Below are positions 10,495 to 20,559 of a stretch of DNA of 64,000 nt, one piece after another. The DNA is from Micrasema longulum (Eukaryota > Arthropoda > Insecta > Trichoptera > Brachycentridae). Each line of letters begins with the position of its first letter. Within the stretch, counting starts at the first letter, position 1. Under the pieces are notes generated by a model. It did not search any database and was not told the origin of the DNA. It was given only the letters and a program-made list of their open reading frames with translations. The DNA is taken from positions 58,863 to 122,862 of the forward strand of contig JAGVSM010001153.1 in NCBI GenBank assembly GCA_022494885.1. Reading direction: 5' to 3'. The position numbers and the translations under genes are program-made.

Positions 10495-10690
10495 TAAAAA
10501 CGTTTCCCAAACTCTATGAGGCCAAGGGCCTTATGTTGAGTTGGGATACAACATAATGGAAAGTGGAAGCATGTACATTATTAAATAATAGCAAAAATAA
10601 AAATTAAATGCTATTACGTAAACATACATATATTTCAAAGGGCATTTGAACAACACGCTTAAAATTATATAAATCTATGCAATATCTCGC
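10495..10690. repeat. Second copy of the 9.4-9.6 kb repeat
   Basis: ATGAGGCCAAGGGCCTTATGTTGAG and ATACAACATAATGGAAAGTGGAAGCATG match 9455-9510 in the same orientation. Confidence 0.6.
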
Positions 10691-10694
10691 CGCA

Positions 10695-11045
10695 GTCTCC
10701 TGAAATGGTATCTTTCTTTAGACAAAATCCAGACTTGTACGCTCTTCCTGAAAATAATTTTTGTATTGAAGAACTTTATGTGTTTATAAATCATGATTTA
10801 AATTTGTCTACAAATTTTTTGATTCTAAGCCGAATACACGATTTTCGAAAAGTTAATCAAAGTCAACTTGAACATAATCATAATACTAGAGAAAAAGTCA
10901 AGATCAGATCTCCATTGGAAGCGCTGAGAGCCAGAGAAACTTGGCAAAATGGCTTCCAAAATTTTATGATTTGTGTTTTACTTTAGGTGTTAATATAGAT
11001 TTTTTAAAACTTAAACAATCTTAGAATATATTTTAATGTACAATT
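10695..11045 (+). pseudogene. LINE C-terminal tail
   Basis: A + frame of 93 codons (10705-10986) contains HNHNTREKVKIRSP and LEALRARETWQNGFQNF, the HxHNTR motif found near the C-terminus of many Jockey/CR1 LINEs. The - strand fragment at 42982-43434 has the same motif (NHNHNTRYSNKDL). No RT palm remains. Confidence 0.6.
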
Positions 11046-11089
11046 GGTATGATCATGGTATGAACTAGACAGACATGGCAAGTGTGTCA

Positions 11090-11330
11090 TCTCAAGTCAG
11101 GAGTGATAACGCCGCTTGCTTCTTGGATGTTGTAGGAACACATTGACAATACTGTTGAGAGAGATTTTGTTAACCGATCTTAAGATCTTTGGCAAAGAGG
11201 AAAAGAATCGGACATTGGTTCTAAAATTACCCACAGCAAAGACAGCATTGGTACGCAAGTTACGGTGAGGTACATTAAGAATAATCTGAGCGAGGATCTT
11301 ATGGGCATCTATATAGTAAGATAAGACAAC
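11090..11330 (-). pseudogene. LINE C-terminal tail
   Basis: The - frame reads HKILAQIILNVPHRNLRTNAVF then RTNVRFFSSLPKILRSVNK and IVNVFLQHPRSKRRYHS, with the composition and ending of non-LTR C-termini. Adjacent 11330-11405 is a small family A fragment (AGAATGGTGAATGTAACACAGTGTCTAAAGTGG). Confidence 0.5.
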
Positions 11331-11415
11331 ATGTGAGAGGAATAAATATAGATAGAATGGTGAATGTAACACAGTGTCTAAAGTGGTCACTTGATGCCTT
11401 GATGCCCAAAATCCC

Positions 11416-11960
11416 TTGACCATGTCAAACCAAATCATCGAAAGGGTCGAGAGTATTAAATACCTGGGGGTATATGTTCCGGATAATGGTAGCTTTCAAA
11501 AAGATCTGGGAGTGCGGCTAGGAATAACAGGCGCCACATTCAACAGTATGAAGGCTGTCTTATTCTCCTATATGGATGCGAATTATGGCACCTCATTTAG
11601 GCCCGAAACAGCAAAATGCCGAGTTTTAAGAATTGTTGTCTCCAAAGAATCTTGGGTATGCGGTGGTTTGACTTTGTGCGGAATGAAGTAATAAAAAAAC
11701 GGACGCAGCAAACTCCGGTGACAGCTGTCATCAAACGAAAGCCATACGATTGGTTTGACCATGTACTGCTTACGCCTCCTGAGAGCCTTAACCACGCTTG
11801 CCTACTTTACAAGGCATCAGGTTCTCGACGTCCTGGACGTTCACTGCTAACTGTTTGTCGGCAGTTCTTTTTAGAACTACAGGAGTCAGAGCTGGCAGCC
11901 GACAGAGATGCCTGGAAGATCTTCGTGGACACCGTATGTTCCAACTAGGGAGAGGACATT
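11416..11960 (+). pseudogene. RTE-like LINE RT-to-3' end fragment
   Basis: The frame opens with NQIIERVESIKYLGVYVPDNGS (the KYLG box) and continues through GATFNSMKAV. It is frameshifted near 11600, then reads LQRILGMRWFDFVRNEVIKKRTQQTPVTAVIKRKPYDWFDHV, SGSRRPGRS and LELQESELAADRDAWKIFV. It ends with a GAT-repeat tail (GAATGATGATGATGATAG). Typical 5'-truncated RTE copy, dead. Confidence 0.8.
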
Positions 11961-11989
11961 GAATGATGATGATGATAGTGGCCACTTTA

Positions 11990-12670
11990 ACCAGCGTATG
12001 ATAGGACATTGTGCAACAAATCCTGTCCTGACCCGGATCAGCTTATGTATAATAATGGATAGAGAATCGAGAAAATTGACAGATTTAAATACTTGGGAGT
12101 TCACATAACTGAGAATGGAAGCACGCATAAAGAGCTCGCAAATTGCTGGAGCAACTTTTGACATGATGCGTGTTGTCCATAGCTCTAGTCTTTATTCGGT
12201 CAAAGTAAAATGCTGATTATTCAACTCTTTTATAATGCCAGTACTCTTACATGGGTGTGAATCTTGGCACTTTGCCAAAGCTCACAACACCAAACTTCTG
12301 AGTTTTGAGAGTTAGTGCTTGAGGAGAATATTAGGTATAAGGTGGTTCGATTTGATAACAAACATTAAAGTCCGAGAACGGACGCAGCAGCCTCCTATAA
12401 CGAGTGTCTTGAGGATGCGGTGGTGGACCAGGCTTGGACATGTTTTTCGCATGCCTCAGGAGAACTTAAACCCAAATTGTCTCTTCTTTAAACCTGCGGG
12501 CTCTCACCGTCCTGAAAGGCTGTCGATGAAGATCTTTTGACTTTATTCGGTGGAACTAAGGGGCACTGGATTGACGTGGGAAGAAGCAAAAGTACTGGCT
12601 GGCAATAGAGTCTCCTGAAGGCAACTGGTGATGTCCACATGCTCCACTTAGGAGCGGGTGTGGAAAAGAA
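11990..12670 (+). pseudogene. RTE-like LINE fragment(s)
   Basis: From 12060, degraded sequence encodes VEKIDRFKYLGVHITENGS-like RT. From about 12225 it reads PVLLHGCESWHFAKAHNTKLLSFES, then RRILGIRWFDLITNIKVRERTQQPPITSV, RLGHVFRMPQENLNPNCLFFKPAGSHRPERLSM. It has multiple stops and frameshifts. It ends GGTGTGGAAAAGAAGAAGATGAT. Same family as 6.5-7.2 and 17.75-17.99 kb. Confidence 0.75.
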
Positions 12671-12677
12671 GAAGATG

Positions 12678-12835
12678 ATAGGTCATTATTCCTGTAGATG
12701 CCTAGACTTCTTTTTTAATTTATCTAAAATGTTCTTTATCTCTGTCGCAATATGTTGATAACAGCTCCCTACGGGGTTGACTCCAGTCCTTGTTTTGAAA
12801 AATTTGGACAAACTCAAAACATTGTAAATAAAATT
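12678..12835. mobile_element. Family A fragment
   Basis: Reverse-orientation end of a unit: CTGTAGATGCCTAGACTTC, AAATGTTCTTTATCTCTGTCGCAATATG, CTCCAGTCCTTG and AAATTTGGACAAACTCAAAACATTG. Confidence 0.7.
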
Positions 12836-13077
12836 CAATTAAAAAAGGCTACGCAACACCCTGTAGTTTTGCGTAACCGTGTTTGGTCTTGTTAATTAAG
12901 TTACCTGTGCTTTTAGTAAAGTCCACCCAGTATAATAATATTATTTTGTTTTCCTTTTTCTATCTGAGAAGCGGACAGTCGTTGCGACATACTTATGTAT
13001 TAAAAAACCCTTTGACCCACTTCACACGCATCGTCCAAATCCAACGGCACGGTCAAATTAGGCAATTGAAACAATCG

Positions 13078-13489
13078 GGAAATATCACATACTACGATTA
13101 CCGATAAAAACATATGAAATGGATTAAGACTGATTAATTGTTTATTCAAAATCAATATAAATATTGTAGAGAAATGTTTAAATACGTAAATTTAAAAAAA
13201 GAAATTAAATAAAAACGTGGTAATAGAAAAACGCGACGCGTCTCGGTTGTTATGACGTCAAGATTCATGAAATCGTTCTACTCAATTTTTAATGACAGGA
13301 ACAAATAAACATGGATTGTGACGTATTAGGGGCGTGGCCAATGGAATGACCGTATTTGCGCGAATTCAAAATTACAAATTTACAAGTATTTTTTATGCTA
13401 CTATTAGCAAAAAGATATTTATTTACCATACTTTCATAGACCTTTATTGCTCTCTTTAAATGTTAAAAAAAATAACCGTGATATTTCCC
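13078..13489. mobile_element. Family D MITE
   Basis: Twelve-bp inverted ends GGGAAATATCAC (13078-13089) and GTGATATTTCCC (13478-13489) enclose 412 bp with no frame. The internal blocks AAAACGCGACGCG, TATGACGTCAAGATT and GTGACGTATTAGGGGCGTGGCC recur at 54050-54400 (+) and 58885-59190 (-). Confidence 0.75.
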
Positions 13490-14125
13490 TATTCCACAGT
13501 CGGTGCCGGCTCAGTATTTCAATTACAAATAACTATCGACGTGCTTAAAAACATGCTAAGTATTTGAGCGATCACAATGAACAATAATGAACATGCTTAA
13601 GTTATCGCAGTCACAAACCAACGCGTGTGTAATCTCCAAGTCGACGCTCGTGTCGAAAGTTTTTTGTTTTCCTTGTAAATAAATACAGTTTATTGGCGAA
13701 AAATCGGCGTTTACTATTAAAAATTATACATTAAATTGCATTTGCAAAATAGTAAGGAGTATCTTATTCAAAAAAGTGAAAATTTAATTACAATAACTAT
13801 GGTGACTGCTTTTTTTTACATTTGGTTTGCCAACCGTCGGCTTAATGCAAGAAATAGCACAATAAAATAATAAGAATAGCTGTTTTTGAATATTTTCCAT
13901 ATTTACACCGGTGAAATTCAAATATGTGTTTGGGCAGCAGGATTATACATCGTGAAACGTATATATTTTGACATTTAATATAAGTGTTCACGGATGTTGC
14001 ATTGTGATCGCGAATACGATAAACAACCATGGTGAGAAATTGTGACCTCGTCGCTTATTAGCACGTCAATAGTTATTTGTGATTCAGCTACTGTACAATA
14101 AAATATTGCGGTCGAAAAAAAATTT
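13490..14125. other. Unassigned intergenic DNA
   Basis: No recognisable gene or repeat. Short frames lack conserved motifs. Confidence 0.4.
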
Positions 14126-14130
14126 TCTGC

Positions 14131-14395
14131 CTCGTGGTGTAATGGTTAGCGCGTTTGCCTAGCATGCAAGAGGTCACGGGTTGGATTCCGACATGGTTGA
14201 TGTGAAATATTTATTTAAAAGAGTGTTTTCACACTAGAATATTTCAAAGTCCCTGGACTGCCACTTGAAGCGTTAGACCGATCATCTTACCTTGATGCAA
14301 CAAAAAAATATCAAGATACGCTGCGATTGGTGTACCAATGTAATGCCCTATGCACCATTAGGTGCTGAAAGGGAATGATGATAATGATGATGAAA
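14131..14395 (+). mobile_element. SINE S1 (best-preserved copy)
   Basis: The head GCCTCGTGGTGTAATGGTTAGCGCG carries the A box, and GGGTTGGATTCCGAC a slightly mutated B box. The body has TATTTAAAAGAGTGTTTTCAC, CCCTGGACTGCC, ATCAAGATACGCTGCGATTGGTG and GCACCATTAGGTGCTGAAAGGG, with tail AATGATGATAATGATGATG. Length is about 260 bp. Confidence 0.88.
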
Positions 14396-14399
14396 TAAA

Positions 14400-14600
14400 A
14401 TTAAAAATTAATATTTCAACCCTGTCAGAGATTGAACCCAGGATCTCAAGAATGGTAGACAAACGCATCAATTGCTACACGACGAGGCGGACTTATCTGC
14501 ACTCGATTTTCTTATTCAAGATTTTTATTTGAGATTAGTCGAGTCGAAAACAATCTCTAGGATCCTGGTTCTTTTCCACAAACAGAACTGTATTTTTCAT
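14400..14600 (-). mobile_element. tRNA-derived SINE, related to the copy at 60.2-60.6 kb
   Basis: On the - strand a tRNA-like head (GCCTCGTCGTGTAGCAATTG, B box GGTTCAATCTCTG) precedes a short body. The flanking block (CTCGATTTTCTTATTCAAG, TCGAGTCGAAAACAATC) matches 60470-60520. It lies head-to-tail inverted to the adjacent S1. Confidence 0.6.
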
Positions 14601-14809
14601 CCGCCTGTTAACATGTTTTTTTTTACACAACAAAAATAATGTTTTTTTTTTATCAAAACACAATGAATGAGAAAGTTAGTTAGTCTTGATTTTATATTTT
14701 TATTTGATAATATTAAAGCGATATTAAAAAAAAAAAAAAATATATATTTCGTATTTTTAGAGCTTTCAATCTTTTAGTTTTGTAATTTTGAAAGTACTCC
14801 CCATCTGAC

Positions 14810-15090
14810 GCTTCAAGTTTTCTTCCTCTTCTTCTCGGTAAACTCTGCTGATTGATCAGTTGACTTACCGTAAACCGGAAATCTATCACAACTCTCTTTT
14901 CTTTGTTTGTTTCGGAAGAACTACTGATGTCATTCAAAATAGTTCGCTTTTATCAAAACATTTTTATCATATTTTTCATACATTTCCAAGAAACTTCGCT
15001 GTACAATTTAATACTCTAATTTTAACAGCGCGTCGAAATCAGTTTTTTTAGCCAATTTACCGTGGGGCTCATTAAAAAAACAATCTTTTC
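14810..15090. mobile_element. Family E MITE, partial
   Basis: Shares GAAATCTATCACAACTCTC, TCAAAACATTTTTATCATATTTTTC, TACAATTTAATACTCTAATTTT and CCGTGGGGCTCATT with 26390-26690 and 25370-25615. Confidence 0.6.
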
Positions 15091-15119
15091 AGGATAATTT
15101 TGAAATCGTAAGCATACAG

Positions 15120-15245
15120 CACAGAAAACTCGGGCGTGAGAAAAATATATTTTTATTTTTTTGTGTTCTTATCGGGATCGAACCCCGAATCTTCCGTGCT
15201 AAAATTCAAGCGTCTTAGCCATACACCACGGAGATCGCCTTTAAA
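15120..15245 (-). mobile_element. SINE S2 head, reverse orientation
   Basis: - strand: GGCGATCTCCGTGGTGTATGGC, then GAAGATTCGGGGTTCGATCCCGATAAGAACAC with an intact B box. Body truncated. Confidence 0.7.
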
Positions 15246-15486
15246 ATCATTATTTATAAGTTTTTTGTTTATCTATGTTTGATGTATCAAAGGTTTTTTC
15301 AACTATTTTGATATTGTGTGGGATTTCCCATAATCTTGAATATTATCTGAAGGTCAATTATAAATCTGTTGTATTTGGAAAATAATTGAGGTAGTCATGC
15401 GGGTCGAGAATAGAATGAATATTGATATTGCACATTTTACAAACGTAAATTAGATTTCAAGAACATTCATATTAAATAATATTCTA
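15245..15486. other. Unassigned
   Basis: Nothing recognised. Confidence 0.4.
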
Positions 15487-16450
15487 ATAATTTATTTATT
15501 TATTTACATACATAAGTTTATTGTACATTATTTGAGACATAAGTCCCAACTCCATGGGACTAAAAGTCATGTCATGAGATGGGACAAGCAATAAGTGGAC
15601 TCATATACATGAGTAAATCACCACAAATATAGGATCAGACATAAAAATAATTTTAAAAAGACATATGTAGGTATAAATATAGCACATCCGCATGGTAAAC
15701 AGTAAACTCAAACATTCAAAAAATCATCCCACTCAAATCCCTCCTACAAAAGAAAATCTAGTCCTTAACTCCTTTCTTAAAAATATTTTTTGTCCTTGAG
15801 AGCTTAATACGCTCTTTCGAAATATTGAACACTCTCGGTGCGATAGATGAGAGATGCCTTTGAGCAAACGTCGTACGGGTTTTGGGTATGACATAATTTG
15901 TGCTCTGGGAAAACCTCTTACGAACATTTTGCTGAGATCTATTCTCATTGTTCGACCAAAAGTGTGTAAATGCTTCTTTTAGGTACAGTTTTCACATATC
16001 CAGGATCTTCATGTTTTGACTGTTTTGATGGGTATGTTGGAGGGCACCGGACTATTATTTTTAATTATAATATCTTAGAAATTATGAAAGACATTAAATG
16101 GATGCCGAACAACACCCCCAGCCAGCAATTCTATAGGTTGCAGTGGATTGAAATAGAGCAAATTGTTTGGTAAAGAACTGTTGTTTATACAGAATGTCAG
16201 ATATTTCGTTTTATCGATATTAAATGTGAGAAGATTATCATCCAGCTATTGTTTAACAATGTTTATACCTCAGTTGGTTTCTGAAATACAGTTCCAGTCA
16301 CCAGCCTCAAATAACAAAACTGTGTTCTCGACAAACCAAATAGTTTTTCCGGATTTATTTATTTCGCAAAGAGAATTTATGTAGACTTCAAATAAGATTG
16401 GTCCCAAGACGCTGCCCTGGGGAACTCCAAAAGTAATAGTTGACAAAATT
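15487..16450 (-). pseudogene. LINE with RT palm, catalytic box destroyed
   Basis: On the - strand from 16450 the frame reads QGSVLGPILFEVYINSLCEINK (RT block 4, PQGSVLGPxLF) then FVENTVLLFEAGD where FADDTxLL is expected. Both catalytic aspartates of the YADD-type box are lost. It continues LLTFNIDKTKYLTFCIN, then a C-terminal part (15948-15733, MRIDLSKMFVRGFPRAQIMSYPKPVRRLLKG). A UTR ends at a TTTA array (15487-15505) that reads as the tail on the - strand. Jockey/CR1-like relic. Confidence 0.75.
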
Positions 16451-16689
16451 GTGAAAATATGTATATTTTGTTTTTTTCTTTAGTTTTAAAATATTACAAA
16501 TATTGTTACATATGAATATCTCAATATTTACTAAAATCTAATTATCTATAAACTGTTTATTAATTATCGAAATTTCTTATCTATGCACACTATGGATTTA
16601 AAGAAAAATATTGCAATAGAACCAAAAATTTTCAATTTTGGGAAGAACCAGAAGATTTGTTGCTTAGGGTTTATGTAAAATCACATATA

Positions 16690-16900
16690 ACACAATCACT
16701 GAACCACACACCAACCACCGCAGCAGCATATTATCCTATCAAATTGAATATCCAAAATATAAACAAAATCACCATATTGCAAAACAGAGCTTTAATAATA
16801 ATCTCGAGAAAAAATTCAAATACACAAGGGTAAAGTCGATGTTAAATAAATTCAAAGTACTAATACATTATTAATAAAGAATGCCAATAATACTTTGTAT
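16690..16900 (+). pseudogene. Small LINE post-RT fragment
   Basis: The + strand reads INKITILQNRALIIISRKNSNT then, after a frameshift, VKSMLNKFKVL. This parallels KLTVLQNKAFRIILKKNRYTRVKSMVNEMKLL in the - strand copy at 2528-3010. Confidence 0.65.
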
Positions 16901-17009
16901 TCATAGCAGATATATATAATGATTATTAAATTATTTTATTTAATTAGCTATGCATACTTAAGTACTTTTTAAAAAGAAAGATTTGGGTTCTTATGATTAA
17001 CTCAAATAT

Positions 17010-17160
17010 TTAATTTATGATAGCCATTTTCAACGAGTTGTAAATAACTCACTATTAGAAAATGGGAATAAAGTTGTGGTAGTGTGGGGTGCGAACCTCG
17101 GAACTTTGATTCGTGAGTCCACGACACTAGCCACGGGACCACAACCCGATTTGAAGTTTT
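17010..17160 (-). mobile_element. SINE S3 (tRNA-derived)
   Basis: - strand head GTTGTGGTCCCGTGGCTAGTGTCGTGG, then a B-box-like GAGGTTCGCACCCC. The body CTACCACAACTTTATTCCCATTTTC, TGAGTTATTTACAACTCGTTG recurs at 48670-48765 and 49125-49205. Confidence 0.55.
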
Positions 17161-17299
17161 TTACAAAAGGCTGAGTCATGTTAGATGGAGACTATCCTAA
17201 ATAGACAACGCTCCGTATTAACTCTCCAATTCACTAGTATTAAATAGATTTCCTGGTATTAAGTATGTAAACTTATTTATGCAATTAATTTGTAAAATA

Positions 17300-17580
17300 A
17301 AATAAAATAAAACAAATCTCTGTACAACAATTCGCTAGAGAAGCCTTATATTTCTATTGCATAGAACAAAAGTGTTCCATATTTTTGGATTGGTTTTTAG
17401 TTAAACAATAAACCTGTAATGGACGATTTCAGTTTGAGCTTGTAATTCTTGACCTAAGTACCCACGGCCCGTTGTATTGCTGTAAACTGTAGCTTACTCC
17501 GAGGTAGATAATCATTGAACGATTTTTGTACGTATGTGCGACTCTATTAGCCTGTGGCGTATTATTACTCTAAGTTTACA
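17300..17580. repeat. Repeat H (copy at 61300-61562)
   Basis: Ordered shared blocks: TATTGCATAGAACAAAAG / ATTGTATTGAACCAAGG, TTTCAGTTTGAGCTTG / TTTCGGTTTGCGCTTG, TTCTTGACCTAAGTAC / TCTCGACCCGAGTAC, GCGACTCTATTAG and GGCGTATTATTACTCTAAG. Non-coding, nature unknown. Confidence 0.65.
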
Positions 17581-17744
17581 ATATCATAACATTCGTTCAC
17601 AAAACCATTAACTGTAATAAAAACACGTAATTTCGGAAAACCAAAAGAACTTTTTCAAAGCCAACCCAAATACGATTAGTTTTTAAGAGCTAACTTATGT
17701 GCTACGCACATATTTTTAACACTTTTTTTTCTTCTTTCTTTCTC

Positions 17745-17990
17745 CACATTCGCTCCTAAATGGAGCATGCGGACACCACCAGACGTTTCCAGAAGACTCA
17801 CCTCCTACTTCGATCCCGCGTTCTATAGTTCCGCCGCATAGAGCCAAAAGATCTTCATCGATGGCCTACCAGAAAGTGAGAGCCCGCAGGCGCAAAGAAA
17901 AGACTTAGATTTAGGTTCTCCTGAGGCATGCGCCGCACGTGTCCACTGCCGCATCCTCAAAACGTTCGTCGTCGGAGGCTGCTGCGTCCA
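17745..17990 (-). pseudogene. RTE-like LINE 3' end
   Basis: On the - strand the sequence encodes a degraded MRQWTRAAHASGEPKSKSF-type terminal domain, then PAGSHFLVGHR-like sequence. It ends GGAGCGAATGTGGAGAAAGAAAG, matching the end of 12200-12670. Confidence 0.55.
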
Positions 17991-18025
17991 TTCTCGGGCT
18001 TCAATGTTCTCCTCAAGAACCTACT

Positions 18026-18521
18026 CCTAACACTTTGAGCACCGGCCGAATAAACATAGAATTTACCCTGTGCCCGGCCCATTTTTTAAAAATTTCATGC
18101 TTTGTGAAGGGTTTCTTAAAAGTGTCATAATTATGAAAATACTTGGTTAAATCAATTAAAACTTCTCATATCTATTTGAAATAGTTAAATCAGTCATTTT
18201 TATATGATAGTTTTGCCAACATTGGCCTTTATAAGGAGAGCCACATTGCAATGTTCGCACATATACACGGTCTCACTTCTTTTTTTGGGCTTTGTATCCC
18301 GGAGCGGTGTAAACACGTGATTATAATAACCACGCGTTGCGTCCCGGTCCCGTGTTTTCACGTGGTTTACCAGCAGCAAAAAAGCACTAATAAAAGTCAC
18401 TAGAGGTTAGTAAAATGCGCTTTTTTAGACAGTTGGTAAGCCACGTGAAAACACGGACCGGGACACAACGCGTGGTTTTATCATCGCGTGTTTACACAGC
18501 TCTGGGATACAAAGTGTTTAA
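18026..18521. mobile_element. Family C piggyBac-like element, inverted copy
   Basis: Left end CTAACACTTTGAGCACCGGCCG matches, in reverse, the right end at 1250-1275. The right end CAAAGTGTTTAA (18510-18521) matches the left end at 609. The hairpin 18290-18513 has ~95-bp arms with CCACGTGAAAACACGG. It is about 170 bp shorter than the 609-1275 copy, and the left TTAA has decayed to CTAA. Confidence 0.7.
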
Positions 18522-18704
18522 TATTAGCGAAGGTGTTTTTTTCAGTAAAATATATCACCCAGCTTGATGTAAAAAACTAAAAATTGCAAAAAATTTACTT
18601 GGCCAGTTTTCCTTGTACGCTCACGATTTATGTAATATTCTTACAGTAATTATACGCCACTTACATTACAATATTCGCACATACACAGGACCCCACTCCT
18701 TTTT

Positions 18705-18895
18705 TGTGCTTTGTATCCCGGAGCCGTGTAAACACGTGATTGTAATAACAATGCGTTTTATCCCGGTCCCGTTTTTCCGTGGTTTACCAGCAGCGAAAAA
18801 GTACTAAAAAAAGTCACTAGATGTCAATAAAAAGCACCTTTTTAGACAGCTGGTAATCTACGTAAAAACACGGGACCGGGATACAAAGCATGGTT
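18705..18895. repeat. Family C hairpin, isolated copy
   Basis: The arm GCTTTGTATCCCGGAGCCGTG begins at 18708, and CACGGGACCGGGATACAAAGC returns at about 18872-18892. Same centre (AGTCACTAGATGTCAATAAAAAGC) as the 18.3 kb copy. Confidence 0.75.
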
Positions 18896-18904
18896 ATATA
18901 TATA

Positions 18905-19285
18905 TTTATATGGATAATTTATATAGCGCCGTTTTTGTGAAAATCACCTCAAGGGCGTTGTACAGTAAATAAATATCCCACCACGTCTTGCAGCCACAGA
19001 GCGCATGGACAATAAGAAATCTAGCCCCCATTTACTTTTTTTTTTTATTTGACAATAAAGTTTAGAGATTAAGTGATATTTAAAAAAAAAAAAAAAATTG
19101 AATAGAAGTTAGATTACAACAAGTCTTGCAGTTACTGAGGGCAAGGACGGTTGGAATTCTAGACCTCATTTACTAAATTTGGATATTTGATAGTTAATAA
19201 CACCATTACCTATTAAAGCTCGATTACTTACTGTCTTGCAGCTACAAAGTGCATGGACGAGTGAAATTCTGGCAACTTAAAATTA
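18905..19285. mobile_element. Repeat G, uninterrupted copy
   Basis: Retroelement 3'-UTR-like repeat (ATAGCGCCGTTTTTGTGAAAATCACCTCAAGGGCGTTGTACAG). It has three internal copies of a CTTGCAG(C/T)-AGAGCGCATGGACAA-like motif near 18984, 19121 and 19233. It matches 45830-45990 plus 46532-46790. The block AAAGTTTAGAGATTAAGTGATATTT (19059-19083) is the empty site for the family A insertion at 45995. Confidence 0.7.
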
Positions 19286-19337
19286 TCAATTAATTTACAA
19301 AAACAAACGTTGAGCATAATAGTAAATTTGTAAAGTA

Positions 19338-19472
19338 AATTATTATGAAAATAAAACTTTGTTATCAATGTTACACAATTTTATTCTTTTACAAGAACAA
19401 AGTTTCTGTTGTGTTCTTGTAAAATAATAAAATTGTGTAACACTGATAACAAAGTTTTATTTTCATAATAAT
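19338..19472. repeat. Family F hairpin
   Basis: Two arms of about 62 bp (19338-19399 and 19411-19472) differ at only a few positions around an 11-bp loop. Arms start AATTATTATGAAAATAAAAC and end at the reverse complement. Confidence 0.85.
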
Positions 19473-19509
19473 TTATAATGAAGTGTTACGAAGTGAATGC
19501 CGATTCAAT

Positions 19510-19940
19510 TAAAAATAATTTGTAAAGTGTTCGTGCTAAAAAGTAAACAATCAAAAACTTAACAGATAAAGCATTTCAACACTATGAATAACATAACAGA
19601 TAAAAATATCCGAAGGGTAGCTTTCATAGATTTTGGGTAGTCACTAGTCACTGTCGCAGTGTCGCAAAAGTGCAAACACATGTTGTTTGTTAAATTCCTA
19701 GAAGATGGTCCGGTCCACGTGTAGTTGTCGGAGAGGGAAAGAAGCCTATTGTTCCAACGACTTTGTATCCATTTTAGTCTGTATTATTTCGTTTTATAAT
19801 GAATATGAAATTCCCGCTCAATTTTATTTATTTTTTACATTATTATTTGACAAACGTGTGTATGAGAGTGGTTTGAGGATTGACGTATGATTTTGTATGT
19901 ACGAGTATATTGAAAATATTATTTTAAATCTATTAAATCA
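19510..19940. other. Unassigned
   Basis: No feature recognised; frames up to 61 codons without motifs. Confidence 0.4.
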
Positions 19941-19944
19941 ATTA

Positions 19945-19990
19945 TATATAATCACGTGTTTACACGGCTTCGGGATACAAAGTGTTAAAA
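19945..19990. repeat. Family C end fragment
   Basis: ATCACGTGTTTACACGGCTTCGGGATACAAAGTGTTAA is the outer arm of the family C hairpin, with the TTAA border at its right. Confidence 0.65.
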
Positions 19991-20400
19991 CTCAGAAATT
20001 TGGTATTTTGAGTTTTGGTAAGGTGCCGAGGTACGCACCTATATCACGTACCCACACGTATTGGCATTATACAAATGTTGAATAACCAGCATTTTGTTTT
20101 GGCCTAGAACAGACTAGAGTTCCAGACAACACGCATCGTGTTAGAAGTTGCTCCTGCAATTCGTAGGCGGTTTGTGAGCACTTTGTGCACGCATGTGCAT
20201 CTTTCTCAGTTATAGGTATGCGAACTCCCAAGCATTTATCCTCTGCCCATTATTAAAGAGAGGCTGGTTAGGGACATGAAATAATTTGTTGCACGTAATC
20301 TGGGTATTTTCGGTATTTATTAAGACCCGTCTGGACAGAGTTTCCTACAGTTTTTCAACAACTTCATGAAGACCACCAACAGATTTTTCGAAAAAAATCG
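19990..20400 (-). pseudogene. RTE-like LINE internal fragment
   Basis: Runs parallel to 6850-7205: AAACTCAGAAATTTGGTATTTTG, CTAGAGTTCCAGACAACACGC, TTGTTGCACGTAATCTGG. On the - strand this is the RT region upstream of the LGHV domain. Heavily mutated. Confidence 0.6.
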
Positions 20401-20559
20401 CATTGTCTGCGTTCTCCGAGTTCCACAACTTTAGGGGAGTTCACTTCTGTTGTTGCTGGCGAAGCTGCGCCAACATCGCCAGCAACTTTTTCAGCTTTAT
20501 TTCCTCAAAGTACAATGACTACTTAAATTTCATTTGGCATGTAATAAAATAAAATTACA

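Noticed and set aside
14131..14205. Possible genuine tRNA genes at the SINE heads (also 23843, 27541, 35651)
   Set aside because: A and B boxes are present, but acceptor and anticodon stems do not close and each is fused to the same SINE body and tail.
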